In this document: in pieces, positions 54,883-64,000 of the stretch
Numbering within the stretch: position 1 is the stretch's first letter
Layout of the letters: every line of letters begins with the position of its first letter
Origin: Athripsodes cinereus
Lineage: Eukaryota > Arthropoda > Insecta > Trichoptera > Leptoceridae
DNA: 64,000 bases
Direction of reading: 5' to 3'
NCBI GenBank assembly: GCA_947579605.1
Contig: OX388325.1
Location: 5,451,572 to 5,515,571 of the forward strand
Notes under the pieces: generated by a model
Told to the model about the DNA's origin: nothing
Database searches by the model: none
The model's input: only the letters and a program-made list of their open reading frames with translations
Position numbers and translations under genes: made by a program

Positions 54883-56777
54883 AATATTTTAATTTTTTCA
54901 CTTATTTTAGAGGCATTAACTATGTAACAATTACGAGACATTTTCAAATAAAATATTTAAACTTGAATCACTATGTTTATTTGTTACATTTATTTAAATT
55001 ACGCTATCGCGATTTCAGTGCACTTGCACCATTGACGAGCTTTTCAAGACTGACTTACAAAGATAGAACTATGATAGTAAAATAACAATAATAATAATAA
55101 TAGTAGGCACTTATACCTACATACATACAAAAGACAATGAATCATACAGCTGATGTTGGCGTATTACTGAATAGAGATAATAATGGGGATTTATTAGGTT
55201 TTCTTTTAATTTTTTTGAAAAAAAATTTTCACCCATTAAGATCAATAAAGAATAGTTATGAATTGATTGATAAATTGAAAGACATTGAATTGCCACCCAA
55301 TAGTAAACTAGTCTCATTCGATATTGTTAATCTTTTCCCCAGTGTACCAACAGAAGAATGTAAAAATATTGTTTTAAATTTATTAAATAACTCTAACCTA
55401 GATTCAAAAATTGTAAAAGAAATGTCTGCATTATTGGAAGTTTGCTTGAATCAAAAATACTTTAAATTTAATAATACTTACTATGATCAAAAACGGGGAT
55501 TGAGTATCGGAAATCCCGCTTCTCCTTTATTTTCCGAAATATTTTTAAATAACTTAGAAACGAAACTATTTCAATGTGGACATTTCTTATTATCCAATGT
55601 AATAGCTTGGTACCGATACGTAGATGATGTTTTTGTTATATGGAAAGGTAGTAATAGACAATTGGATTCTTTTTTAAATTTACTTAATAACCTCCACAAT
55701 GATATTAAGTTTACAGTAGAAATTAACGATAACAATATATTAAATTTCCTAGACTTAAGTATTTCCATTTCTGATTCTAAATGTCAATTTAATGTATACA
55801 GGAAACCGAGTCATACCGATTGTGTTATTCCAGCTGATTCTGAACATCATATCTCTCACAAATTAGCATCATTTAGGTCTATGATCGATCGTGCAATTAA
55901 AATCCCAATGAATAACACTGATTTCAATAACGAAATCAATGTTATTAAACAAATTGCGTATAACAATAAATACGATCCGCATATTATAGACAAACTCGTA
56001 CATAAAAAACAAATGAATAATATTACAAAAAAATACATATATTGTGAGGAAAATAAACCAGATAATAGTGTCAATCCACACTTTAGGAAACTAATTTACA
56101 TTGGAGGTTTGACCTCAAAAATTACAAATATTTTGCCGAACAGTATCACTCCAGCGTATTATACGAATAATAAAATTTCAAATCTTTTGAATAATAAAGA
56201 TATCACAGATCCATTAGAAAAAAATGGACTATACAAATTAAAATGTGGAGATTGTGATGCGTCATATATCGGTATGACTCGGAGAAACTTCAAAACTAGA
56301 ATAAGAGAACACCAACTCTGTCTCAGCAATAACAATTTCTCGGAACTTGCGGAACATATTATTGAATCGAATCATAAATTTGATAAAAATAACCATAGTT
56401 TTAAACATACTGCAGTTAATAATTATTTTAAATTATCTTCTTTAGAAATACTCGAAATAAACAAAAACTTAAATTCCAATGTAAATATAATTAATAAAAT
56501 AATAGCCCCTAATAAATCCCCATTATTATCTCTATTCAGTAATACGCCAACATCAGCTGTATGATTCATTGTCTTTTGTATGTATGTAGGTATAAGTGCC
56601 TACTATTATTATTATTATTGTTATTTTACTATCATAGTTCTATCTTTGTAAGTCAGTCTTGAAAAGCTCGTCAATGGTGCAAGTGCACTGAAATCGCGAT
56701 AGCGTAATTTAAATAAATGTAACAAATAAACATAGTGATTCAAGTTTAAATATTTTATTTGAAAATAATATTTTAAT
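54883..56777 (+). mobile_element. Penelope-like retroelement with 259-bp inverted arms
   Basis: AATATTTTAAT at 54883-54893 and 56767-56777 is an 11-bp target duplication. Next come a 46-nt one-sided extension (54894-54939), an inverted arm (54940-55198), a unique coding core (55199-56507) and the second arm (56508-56766). The arms appear identical over 259 bp. The right arm holds the ORF C-terminus, stop and 3' UTR, so the left arm is an inverted copy of the 3' end. Each arm carries the CTTGAAAAGCTC ... CTGAAATCGCGATAGCG segment that parallels the hammerhead-like blocks of the Y foldbacks. Near-perfect arms imply a young insertion. Confidence 0.9.
55137..56564 (+). CDS. Penelope-like RT plus GIY-YIG endonuclease, 5'-truncated
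   Basis: The 475-codon frame encodes reverse transcriptase and a nuclease for target-primed integration. RT: motif A SFDIVNLFPSVPTEE (D62), motif B GLSIGNPASPLFSEIF (121-136), motif C YVDD (161-164), then NFLDLSISI and YRKPSHTD. GIY-YIG: GLYKLKCGDCDASYIGMTRR (364-383), R389, H392 and E437/E440 candidates; the CxxC pair fits the insect EN(+) type. Penelope ORFs usually exceed 700 residues, so the N-terminal part of RT is missing. Residues 1-20 are translated from the inverted copy of the ORF's own 3' end, so the ATG at 55137 is not the ancestral start. All visible catalytic residues are present, but the truncation should prevent autonomous activity. Confidence 0.9.
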   Translation: MNHTADVGVLLNRDNNGDLLGFLLIFLKKNFHPLRSIKNSYELIDKLKDIELPPNSKLVSFDIVNLFPSVPTEECKNIVLNLLNNSNLDSKIVKEMSALLEVCLNQKYFKFNNTYYDQKRGLSIGNPASPLFSEIFLNNLETKLFQCGHFLLSNVIAWYRYVDDVFVIWKGSNRQLDSFLNLLNNLHNDIKFTVEINDNNILNFLDLSISISDSKCQFNVYRKPSHTDCVIPADSEHHISHKLASFRSMIDRAIKIPMNNTDFNNEINVIKQIAYNNKYDPHIIDKLVHKKQMNNITKKYIYCEENKPDNSVNPHFRKLIYIGGLTSKITNILPNSITPAYYTNNKISNLLNNKDITDPLEKNGLYKLKCGDCDASYIGMTRRNFKTRIREHQLCLSNNNFSELAEHIIESNHKFDKNNHSFKHTAVNNYFKLSSLEILEINKNLNSNVNIINKIIAPNKSPLLSLFSNTPTSAV

Positions 56778-57518
56778 ACTATTAGGTACAACATAATATC
56801 GTTTGTACGGCGACGCTTGTTAGAAAGAGACAAAGTTATTATTATTGCCTCCATATTTTTTCATGAGTGAAATTCAAATCTAGGACATTGTGGGGATGAG
56901 AGAGAAATTTATCAACCGTACACAAGATAATATAGATAAGATTACTTAAACCTTACTTGGGATACAGGACAACTTATATTTAAGTTGAAATATATATTTT
57001 TTTAACTTCTGTTTCTAAGGTTTTTTTTATTTATTTATTTATGTTAAATATCATTAATCTATGGTTATCAAAATTGTGTCATACTCCCTTTGGTAATTTA
57101 TCTCTGGTTTTGTTATATGTATGTCCTTTTATTCTATGGTTGTTAAATTGAGAACTGAACACGGTTGGTGTGATTATATTTTTCTTTATTAATAAAACAT
57201 TTAAATATCAATTATTTCTTTATTAAATATCCGCTCAAAATTTTTAATAGACATAACAGCTTTAACAATGAATAATACAATAATACAGTTAATTATTTAC
57301 ATCGCCAATTAAAGTATCTAAACTATGAACAATTCAACAGCACAATATTAAAAAAATAATTTTAGAATATGTAGGTTTTGTTTGCTATACGCGGTGGTAA
57401 GTGACGTGATGTTCATATAAAATGAATATTTATTTATTTTTCTATTTTTATTTTATTCATTAGTTCGTTTCTTGAACAGTATTTATGAAATCATTTGTTA
57501 TGAAATCTATCTAAAGGG

Positions 57519-57978
57519 TCGTTCACATACGTTCACTTTCAGTGATCACTCCGGATGATCCTCCAAGATGAACAGGTGTGAACAGGCGTTTCATTAATAG
57601 TGATCACTAGCGATGACGGAGGAAAGAGATTACCACTCGTCATAATTTTGATGAAACTGAAACGACCATAAACAAGTTTCATCTTATTATTTGTTTTATT
57701 CTCTATGAATTTGTATTGAATGTCAGAATCATGTACAAAATTATTATGTAGTCGAGAGCTAAGTATATTAATTTATTTTAAGTGTTATTTTTCATTTTTG
57801 ATTTTTTTCAATTATTTTTATACGAAAATACGTCAAACTACATACAACATGAGTGAGAGTGTTGACATGGCAGTGAAAGCATAGGATGAACAAATGTGAA
57901 CAGACGTGTTCACTTTGGATGAACAGGTTTGACTCTGACACTCTGGATGATCATCCAAAGTGAAGCAATGTGAATGCT
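57519..57978. mobile_element. TIR MITE of the GTTCACTTT family, TAA-flanked
   Basis: Ends AGGGTCGTTCACATACGTTC and the complement AGTAGCATTCACATTGCTTC continue into 'actttcagtgatcact' / 'actttggatgatcatcca'. The triplet TAA abuts both ends, in line with PIF/Harbinger TWA targeting. Fragments: 9535-9690 (-), 2700-2755, 37115-37190. No coding. Confidence 0.65.
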
Positions 57979-58154
57979 ACTTAACTGGGCATGAGCCCCG
58001 TACCAAGACAGAATTAATCAATTATTAACTTTTTTAATAATGTTTCGGATGTTTCGCGATTAACGTTGAATTCCATATTTATTATTAATTTATTTGAAAT
58101 AAAAGAAACATTGCATTTTCCATTCAAATTACTGTATTTAGTTATATTGACTTA

Positions 58155-58272
58155 TGGCCGGTTTCAATAACCTATCTATCCGTGACTGTCGATTGAAATG
58201 TATGATTTAAAATATAGAACACAATAGATTTCAATCGACAGTAGCGGATAGATAGATTATTGAAACCGGCCA
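58155..58272. mobile_element. Palindromic 118-bp MITE with TTA duplication
   Basis: TGGCCGGTTTCAATAACCTA and its complement ending TTGAAACCGGCCA give arms of about 50 bp around a ~20-nt loop. TTA lies at 58152-58154 and 58273-58275. A Tourist/PIF-Harbinger-type MITE by ends and 3-bp TTA target. Only copy in the window. Confidence 0.8.
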
Positions 58273-58617
58273 TTAGGGGTCCCGGGTTTCACGTCACCAG
58301 TTATCTCGCCGCAACTACCTGAGCTATGACCATAATGCACATTGTTTCACCTTTATTTATTTATTTGATAAAAAGGTATAGTTTGAATTATTGTTAACAT
58401 TGTAAATAAGAATTTGTTGTTTGATATTGCAATAATTGGATATAATTAATAGAATATTACATAAATGTTAGTAGTTACTATAAATATTTAATAGTGGTTA
58501 CTATAGTATAAGTAGTTATTATAAGTATTTAATTATATTATATAAAAGAGGACTATTTTTACATGTTGTGTAATTTTTTTGTGCGATTTCAAGGTGAATT
58601 GGTTGTTACGGTACTTC

Positions 58618-58972
58618 CTTGATGTTTTGTAGCGGCTTGCCTCGATACAGGCACTCGCCTAGTGAGGTTGCTGCGGGTTATGACTGCATGGTCCTGATTA
58701 ACTTGCTTGTTCCGGGGCGCACGCGCAGTCACATTGACTCTTTTGGCTGCCTGTTATGCATGTTGGTTTGGTGTTTTGTTGTTTCTCTTTTTTTCATTTT
58801 TTGTATAACTTTTTTAATAAATGACAAACTTGTGGGCTTGGTGTTATATAGCAAAGGGTTGGATAATGAGTGCGGGTTGAGTAGGATAATGCATTGTCTT
58901 TGCTTTGTCGTTGTGTGTATTGTTTCTGTCCATATGTATTTTTAAATGTTTTGTAATAATGATGAATAAATG
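58618..58972 (+). repeat. LINE/SINE 3' end feeding the octamer array
   Basis: 'Cttgcctcgatacaggcact' and 'cctagtgaggttgctgcggg' match the tail family at 36955-37000 (+) and 40195-40250 (-). It ends 'gatgaataaatggataaatg', which is the seed of the octanucleotide array. The 108-codon frame is not supported as a gene. Confidence 0.5.
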
Positions 58973-59815
58973 GATAAATGAATAAATGAATAAATGAATA
59001 AATGAATAAATGAATAAATGAATAAATGAATAAATGAATAAATGAATAAATGAATAAATGAATAAATGAATAAATGAATAAATGAATAAATGAATAAATG
59101 AATAAATGAATAAATGAATAAATGAATAAATGAATAAATGAATAAATGAATAAATGAATAAATGAATAAATGAATAAATGAATAAATGAATAAATGAATA
59201 AATGAATAAATGAATAAATGAATAAATGAATAAATGAATAAATGAATAAATGAATAAATGAATAAATGAATAAATGAATAAATGAATAAATGAATAAATG
59301 AATAAATGAATTAATGAATAAATGAATAAATGAATAAATGAATAAATTAATAAATTAATAAATGAATAAATGAATAAATGAATAAATGAATAAATGAATA
59401 AATGAATAAATGAATAAATGAAAAAATGAATAAATGAATAAATGAATACATGAATAAATGAATAAATGAATAAATGAATAAATGAATAAATGAATAAATG
59501 AATAAATGAATAAATGAATAAATGAATAAATGAATAAATGAATAAATGAATAAATGAATAAATGAATAAATGAATAAATGAATAAATGAATAAATGAATA
59601 AATGAATAAATGAATAAATGAATAAATGAATAAATGAATAAATGAATAAATGAATAAATGAATAAATGAATAAATGAATAAATGAATAAATGAATAAATG
59701 AATAAATGAATAAATGAATAAATGAATAAATGAATAAATGAATAAATGAATAAATGAATAAATGAATAAATGAATAAATGAATAAATGAATAAATGAATA
59801 AATGAATGAATAAAT
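58973..59815. repeat. Octanucleotide array (AATAAATG)n, ~104 units
   Basis: About 835 bp of AATAAATG in strict 8-bp phase, with only a few substitutions (near 59310, 59347-59361, 59422 and 59449) and no phase-shifting indel that I could see until about 59806. It grew from the A/T tail of the preceding retroelement. The long minus-strand frames with 8-residue period SFIHLFIY are an automatic result of a stop-free 24-bp supercycle. Confidence 0.97.
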
Positions 59816-59829
59816 AAATATTGAATTAA

Positions 59830-60050
59830 GCATAACCTGATGACAAGCTCATTAGAGCTTTTCGGGATTTTGCACACATATTGTAATTTTTCTTTGAATA
59901 AAGTATTTTATACAGATTTAAAAAAAAAAAAGTTTTCGAAACTACTTGTTCTGTTATTTATTGTTGTATTGATACTGATGATGGAACAAATAGTTCCGAA
60001 AACGTTAAAACTATGTATGTAAATACAGTTATTTGTGTGAAAAATGCAAT
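59830..60050 (+). ncRNA. Two hammerhead-like motifs in Penelope-type sequence
   Basis: At 59837-59843 CTGATGA is followed by the stem AAGCTC-atta-GAGCTT and a decayed second box (TTCGGGA). At 59975-60001 CTGATGATGGAAC, loop AAATA, GTTCC and GAAAACGTT give the ordered box 1, stem II, box 2 of a hammerhead. Inverted words ('gttttcgaaactacttgttc' / 'ggaacaaatagttccgaaaa') surround the second. Stem III and the cleavage triplet are unclear, so activity is not claimed. Confidence 0.5.
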
Positions 60051-60453
60051 GTTTCTTTTGTTTTTTTAAGTTAATAACTTTTTGACTTTGTCTCAGCGCT
60101 TTAACATTCTTCACTTAGTTAGGTTATTTCCCTTATTCTGTTCTGAACTTATAATTTTCTTACTGAGCGGGTGAGTCGACAGGCATGTTAATCGATGTTA
60201 TTTTTACAATTATTAATTAATCAAGTCCGGGGTACTACCGAATAAGGTGACGTCGTCATCTCTTGACATCATAATATGGTAGTTTCATGTGTTAAATTTA
60301 CATTATATCGTCCCTCTTCTGACTAACAGTCGTATCTGCCTAAATGTAAATTGTCAAGAGAGCGTTTTTTGCGTTTTGTCGTGCATATCATCGTCTCTCC
60401 TAGTTACAATATGATACAGTGTAAATATATTACATTATTTTAGGTATTTGTAC

Positions 60454-60951
60454 CAGGGATGTTGCGAATATTCGCATCCGCATCCGCAAATGCGGAGCTT
60501 CCGCATGTATTTGGACATCTGCATCCGCATCCGCATCCGCAATAATCGATGCGGATGTTATTGTGGATGCGGATGTAAGACAATTTGCGACAAGAAAGAA
60601 ATGGGGCGGGGCCGGCGAAAGGCGCGTGCCGTTTGTACTTGACATAAACCAATGGGAACGAAAATAATGGTGACAAGATCCGACGCGTTTTTATTTTTGC
60701 CGGTTTTATTTTATTTTTGCAAATAACAAAGAAGAAAAAAAAATTTCGCCAAAAAATCCATAATATTATTGTAGCAAAAATTTCGTCACATATTTGACAG
60801 TGGGGCCTACCAACTAAGATAGTTCCTACTTTTTTCTATAACATCTTAAACATCCGCATCCGTATCCGCATCCGCGGATGTGAGCCTTCAAAAATCCGCA
60901 TCCGCATTCACATCCGCGGATGTGTAAAAATCGACATCCGCAACATCCCTG
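60454..60951. mobile_element. hAT MITE, family hAT-B copy 2
   Basis: 498 bp, CAGGGATGTTGCG ends, flanked by ATTTGTAC (60446-60453) and ATTTATAC (60952-60959), 7 of 8 matching. Closely similar to copy 1, including the 'catccg' hexamers, GC box and 'aaccaatggg' motif. Confidence 0.9.
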
Positions 60952-61096
60952 ATTTATACCTATTCTTAAATATCTCAGAATCATTTTTGTGATGAAATTT
61001 TGAGGAATTAGTATATACAACACATTTTATTTACAATAATTCGTAAGTACGACAACAAATCAGAAGGCTATTCCAGGATAACGGTAACAGTTACAG

Positions 61097-61308
61097 CAGG
61101 GCTACTCTTGACAAAACTAAACACGATCTTAATCTAGTCTTGATCTTGATTATACGACGCACGAAGTGACTATTGCCCAAAAATACAGGCAAACCGATCG
61201 CGCGTTAGCGGTAGCGCGGTATTTTTGGCCAATAGTCCCTTCGTGCGTCGTATGATCAAGATCAAGACTAGATTAAGATCGTGTTTAGTTTTGTCAAGAG
61301 TAACCCTG
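61097..61308. mobile_element. Harbinger-like MITE, copy H
   Basis: 212 bp, CAG duplicated on both sides (61094-61096, 61309-61311). T1 has the unoccupied site: 'gatcacacctgtaactgtta' (12625-12650) is the complement of the joined flanks. Confidence 0.9.
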
Positions 61309-61664
61309 CAGGTGTGATCTTCAGTGAGAACATGCAGGGTACATATAAGTACACATTGGTGATCATAACTCGATTTCGCCAAAAATGTCAGATACAACAG
61401 TTAGTCACAAGAGGGACGATATGACCTTCTACGATTGTTAATTGAAAAAATAACATAGGTAAACATAATTGAAGTTGTTGTGTAGCCCATTGCAATAAAA
61501 CACACCCCCTCGTTATAGATTGAGAAATGATAAAAGCCAAAAAACGATTCTCAATACTGTGTGTAACAACATCAAATAACTAAATATATAATTTTGTATG
61601 TATGTATAGTGATACAAAAAGGAAAACAATTCCGAAATATTTATATACCAGGCCATGTATATTA

Positions 61665-61990
61665 GTGATGTAACGAATGTGTGATTTTGGATATTCGCGA
61701 ATGCGACTGCGAATATTGACTTTTCTGCGAAATTTCTACAATATTGCTCAAACATTAAAATTTTTACCCCCCCCCCGTCACCGATTTTTCAAAATAGAAC
61801 AGGAATTTTAAATATTTCAAAACTCCTAGGTTTTCTTAAAGAATATTTTCTTGCAGTATCTTTATTTACAATGTACCGGGTGAGTATCAGGTACTTATAC
61901 CGAATATCCTATACTTTATTACCAAAATAATATTCGCAAAACATTCGCATATTTTTTGTGCATGCGAATGTGAATATTTTTTTTTGTTTT
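61665..61990. repeat. hAT-like fragment
   Basis: 'Agtgatgtaacgaatgtgtg' at left and 'acattcgcatattttttgtg' / 'gcgaatgtgaata' at right are partial inverted ends. The middle (61765-61915) shares 'aggaatttnnaatatttca' and 'gaatattttctn' words with hAT-C at 33350-33470. Damaged; no duplication was found. Confidence 0.45.
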
Positions 61991-62024
61991 TATTTTAAAG
62001 ATAATAATAATATTACTCCTATTC

Positions 62025-62360
62025 CCCCACGCCGTATTCCAAGTGGGATAGGTAGAAAGAACGGAACGCCATATAGATCTATCCTTTCATACTTCTTCCA
62101 CGTTCATACAATTTCTCATCCACGCATGTTGATTTCTCTTACCTAACACACGGTGATCCGTCCTTGAGAATTTGATCTACATGTTCAAGTCATGTGGTTC
62201 TCGGACGCCCGCGCTTGCTCACACCCCTCCTTTCAGACAAGTATATCCTTTTTTAATATATTTTTTATTTTCTCATACAGTTACATAAATCAATTACAAT
62301 AGTAAACTAGTGAAACCAGCTCTTTGTCATCCTTTCCTCTTCCATTCATTCCACATGACC
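62025..62360 (-). pseudogene. LINE RT C-terminus (family L3) with internal insert
   Basis: The minus strand has the 3' UTR ('gttctttctacctatcccac') and broken codons for the GRPRTTWL module near 62180-62230. About 70 bp of A/T-rich sequence at 62253-62322 separates the two coding pieces. Pseudogene. Confidence 0.6.
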
Positions 62361-62435
62361 AAACAAACGATGCTATAATCTAATTAATTTACCTATATTT
62401 CAAATGTAATTTATAAATCTCTTCAGCCAGTACAG

Positions 62436-62640
62436 CAGGGCTACTCTTGACACAATCTAAATACGATCTTAATCTAGTCTTGATCTTGATCATACGACAC
62501 ACGAAGGGACTATGTTCAAAAACACCGCGCTACCGCTACCGTGCGATCGGTATGCGCGTATTTTTGGCCAATAGTCACTTCGCGCGTCTTTGATTAAGGT
62601 TAAGATTGTGTTTAGATTTTGTCAAGAGTAATTAATCCTG
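62436..62640. mobile_element. Harbinger-like MITE, copy I
   Basis: 205 bp, short subfamily ('caatctaaatacgatcttaa'), CAGGGCTACTCTTGACA to a right end altered to AAGAGTAATTAATCCTG. Outer triplets CAG (left) and CTG (right). Confidence 0.85.
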
Positions 62641-62885
62641 CTGGATTTGAGGAGATTTTTTAATTTATCTACAATTAAATGTCAGCATTTAACTAGCCGC
62701 CTATAGCCATTTAGTTAACCGACAAATTCAACTATCTGGTGGCGACTTATCTGTACATCTACAAAAACAATAAACTAACAGTTAAGATCAGAAATGAAAC
62801 GGATGGTGATTTGGTTGATAGTAAGTTACTTTGTAATTTGTTTGAACCTTGTACTTTTTGTATCTATGTATATATAGATTAGTTA

Positions 62886-63031
62886 CTTTTGTTGAAGGAC
62901 GCTCATTGATACTTGTAACCTTGTTTTACGTAGTAATGCTGCTTGACTGTAATTCAACTTTTGTTGAAGGACGCTCATTGATACTTGTAACCTTGTTTTA
63001 CGTAGTAATGCTGCTTGACTGTAATTCAACT
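62886..63031 (+). repeat. 72-bp perfect tandem duplication
   Basis: The block 'gttgaaggacgctcattgat' through 'ctgcttgactgtaattcaac' occurs twice at an offset of 72 bp (62891 and 62963), apparently without differences. 72 is a multiple of 3, so the overlying open frame repeats 24 residues. I do not take that as evidence of coding. Confidence 0.85.
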
Positions 63032-63282
63032 GTTGTGCTCAATAGATTTAGGACTGGAGTCGGCTGCTCGGCAGCAAATCTGCATCAGTGGGGGATGGCT
63101 GATTCACCCACCTGCCCATGCGGGGAAACCCAGAGCATGGACCACATCGTGGAGCATTGCCCCCTATATTCCTTTGACGGGGGACTGAGAGAAATACACG
63201 ACGCCTCGGAGGCAGCCGTACGATGGTTGAGTGAGCTGGAAGTACGGGTTTAAAGCCATAAGAAGAAGAAGAAGAAGAACTG
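63030..63282 (+). pseudogene. LINE C-terminal cysteine-motif module with AGA tail
   Basis: The frame reads RFRTGVGCSAANLHQWGMAD, SPTCPCGETQSMDHIVEHCP and ends LSELEVRV. This is the conserved 'RTG.GR....L..WG..DSP.C.CG..QT..HI...CP' end of Jockey/R1-type LINE polyproteins, just after the RNase H-like region. A stop and an AAGAAGAAG tail follow. The module is intact, but everything upstream (endonuclease, RT) is absent. Confidence 0.8.
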
Positions 63283-64000
63283 TTGTGTTCGCAATTTTAT
63301 ATTAGGACTATAATAATTAAAAAAAAAGTTATATCAGAGTTTTGTTATAAATCCAAATACAACCTTATACACCGTTCACAGAAGCTACTAAAAGCTTGTG
63401 TCGTGATGGGTTGCATGAGATTTATTTTTACCGGTTATTTCCCGGGATTATAAAACTTGTTACCGGATGCTTGATATATATTATCTTTATATCTGGTAGA
63501 TTTGCATATTTTTTAATAATAAATTTATTCCGTGATACAAAAATAAATTGGAATATTCTGAGAATGACGATAACAAATACATACCGATTTATTTCCCCCA
63601 ATCTTTATTGATTCGTCTCGTCATTGTTTTTATTATTTTGATTTATTATTCTTTTTATTACATTATTTCGTTGCGTTTATTTATTTCGTGGAGCCTCTGA
63701 CAAGAACAATAGTCTTTCCATTCTTTTCTGTAAGTTTTTCAGTGTCCTGTTAAAGGAAGGTGTTCGTTAAACTTTACGCTTAACTTATTTAATATCCAAA
63801 TGATCTAGAAAAATTGTGTAAAGACATTTTAAACATATTATTTGATATTCACAAAAAATATTCAAATACCCCATTCATCACCATTGTTAAAATCAATTAC
63901 TCACCCCCCATTGTCTTAACTTCTCCTACTTGCTTACCCCTTCTTATCTATTTTTAAGTACCTATGTACATAAGTTTGTTATTGCACTTGACTTTAAGAA
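63283..64000. other. No gene; SINE and K-family tails
   Basis: Bases 63315-63405 repeat the SINE 3' part ('aaatccaaatacaaccttat', 'actaaaagcttgtgtcgtga'). Bases 63685-63765 resemble the start of family K ('cgtggagcctctgacaagaa', 'aggaaggtgttcg'). The short frame 63396-63611 has no domain. Confidence 0.45.

Larger units (their letters stand above)
60303..61427. mobile_element. TIR element T2, hosting hAT and Harbinger-like MITEs
   Basis: 'Atatcgtccctcttctgact' at left and the complement of 'gttagtcacaagagggacga' at right are the inverted ends. It is collinear with the reverse complement of T1 (12520-13160). Removing hAT-B (60454-60951) and MITE H (61097-61308) leaves about 400 bp. It shows the empty site of Y1 near 61019-61031. 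Confidence 0.65.

Noticed and set aside
58844..59877. 329- and 176-residue open frames with SFIHLFIY repeats
   Set aside because: They are the stop-free translation of the AATAAATG array; the octamer period forces an 8-residue repeat. No independent sign of coding.
1..64000. Host protein-coding gene models, LTR retrotransposons and virus-derived genes
   Set aside because: I looked for long frames, paired LTRs with protease/integrase motifs, and multi-exon coding with conserved domains. Everything recognisable belonged to the mobile elements listed.

Overview
The window looks like AT-rich, intron- and repeat-dense DNA of an arthropod, most likely an insect. The evidence is the mix of transposable elements: Transib, DD41D mariner, hAT, pogo-like, Helitron, RTE/CR1-like LINEs, tRNA-derived SINEs and Penelope-like elements. 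Frequent short 'tacctacc' strings and Helitron ends starting TCTATACTAATATTATAAA are reminiscent of Lepidoptera, but that is a weak inference. I see no convincing host gene, no functional tRNA or rRNA gene, no CRISPR and no bacterial features. Almost everything recognisable is a mobile element or its relic, and many are nested, so the value of the window is its transposon stratigraphy.

Layout. 0-10 kb: pogo-like TA-flanked element (951-1751), a Harbinger-like MITE (3103-3313), a 5'-truncated LINE with target duplication (3703-4268), Helitron debris, a hAT MITE with 8-bp TSD (5734-6238), LINE tails. 10-19 kb: element 'X1' carrying a hAT MITE (9984-10576), a Penelope GIY-YIG relic (11104-11440), TIR element 'T1' carrying a Penelope-derived foldback (12520-13160), LINE relics on both strands. 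19-23 kb: the best nested locus. A Harbinger-like MITE is split by a decayed Transib transposon (19353-22762, 5-bp TSD CGTCG), whose intron contains a DD41D mariner with an intact transposase ORF. 23-34 kb: SINE/LINE tails, Penelope-derived foldbacks with hammerhead-like motifs, two hAT MITEs. 34-46 kb: Helitron with a SINE inside, decayed mariner-like element, palindromic elements, a hAT MITE (43210-43450), LINE C-termini. 46-57 kb: a perfect-looking 874-bp tandem duplication, more Harbinger-like MITEs, and a Penelope-like element (54883-56777) coding for RT plus GIY-YIG endonuclease between 259-bp inverted arms. 57-64 kb: MITEs, an ~835-bp octanucleotide array, TIR element 'T2' hosting a hAT MITE and a Harbinger-like MITE, LINE ends.

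Two themes tie the window together. First, several short foldback insertions (Y, Z, W, V, U families) have the architecture of the coding Penelope-like element: an 11-13-bp target duplication, a one-sided ~45-nt tail, inverted arms, and a hammerhead-ribozyme-like core in the arms. Two of them also retain the Penelope ORF C-terminus. Families X and P share the layout without recognisable Penelope sequence. Second, a ~205-212-bp near-palindromic MITE with 3-bp CWG-type duplications occurs about ten times, and other repeats in the window preserve the empty sites of three copies. All assignments come from reading the sequence. No database search or alignment program was run.
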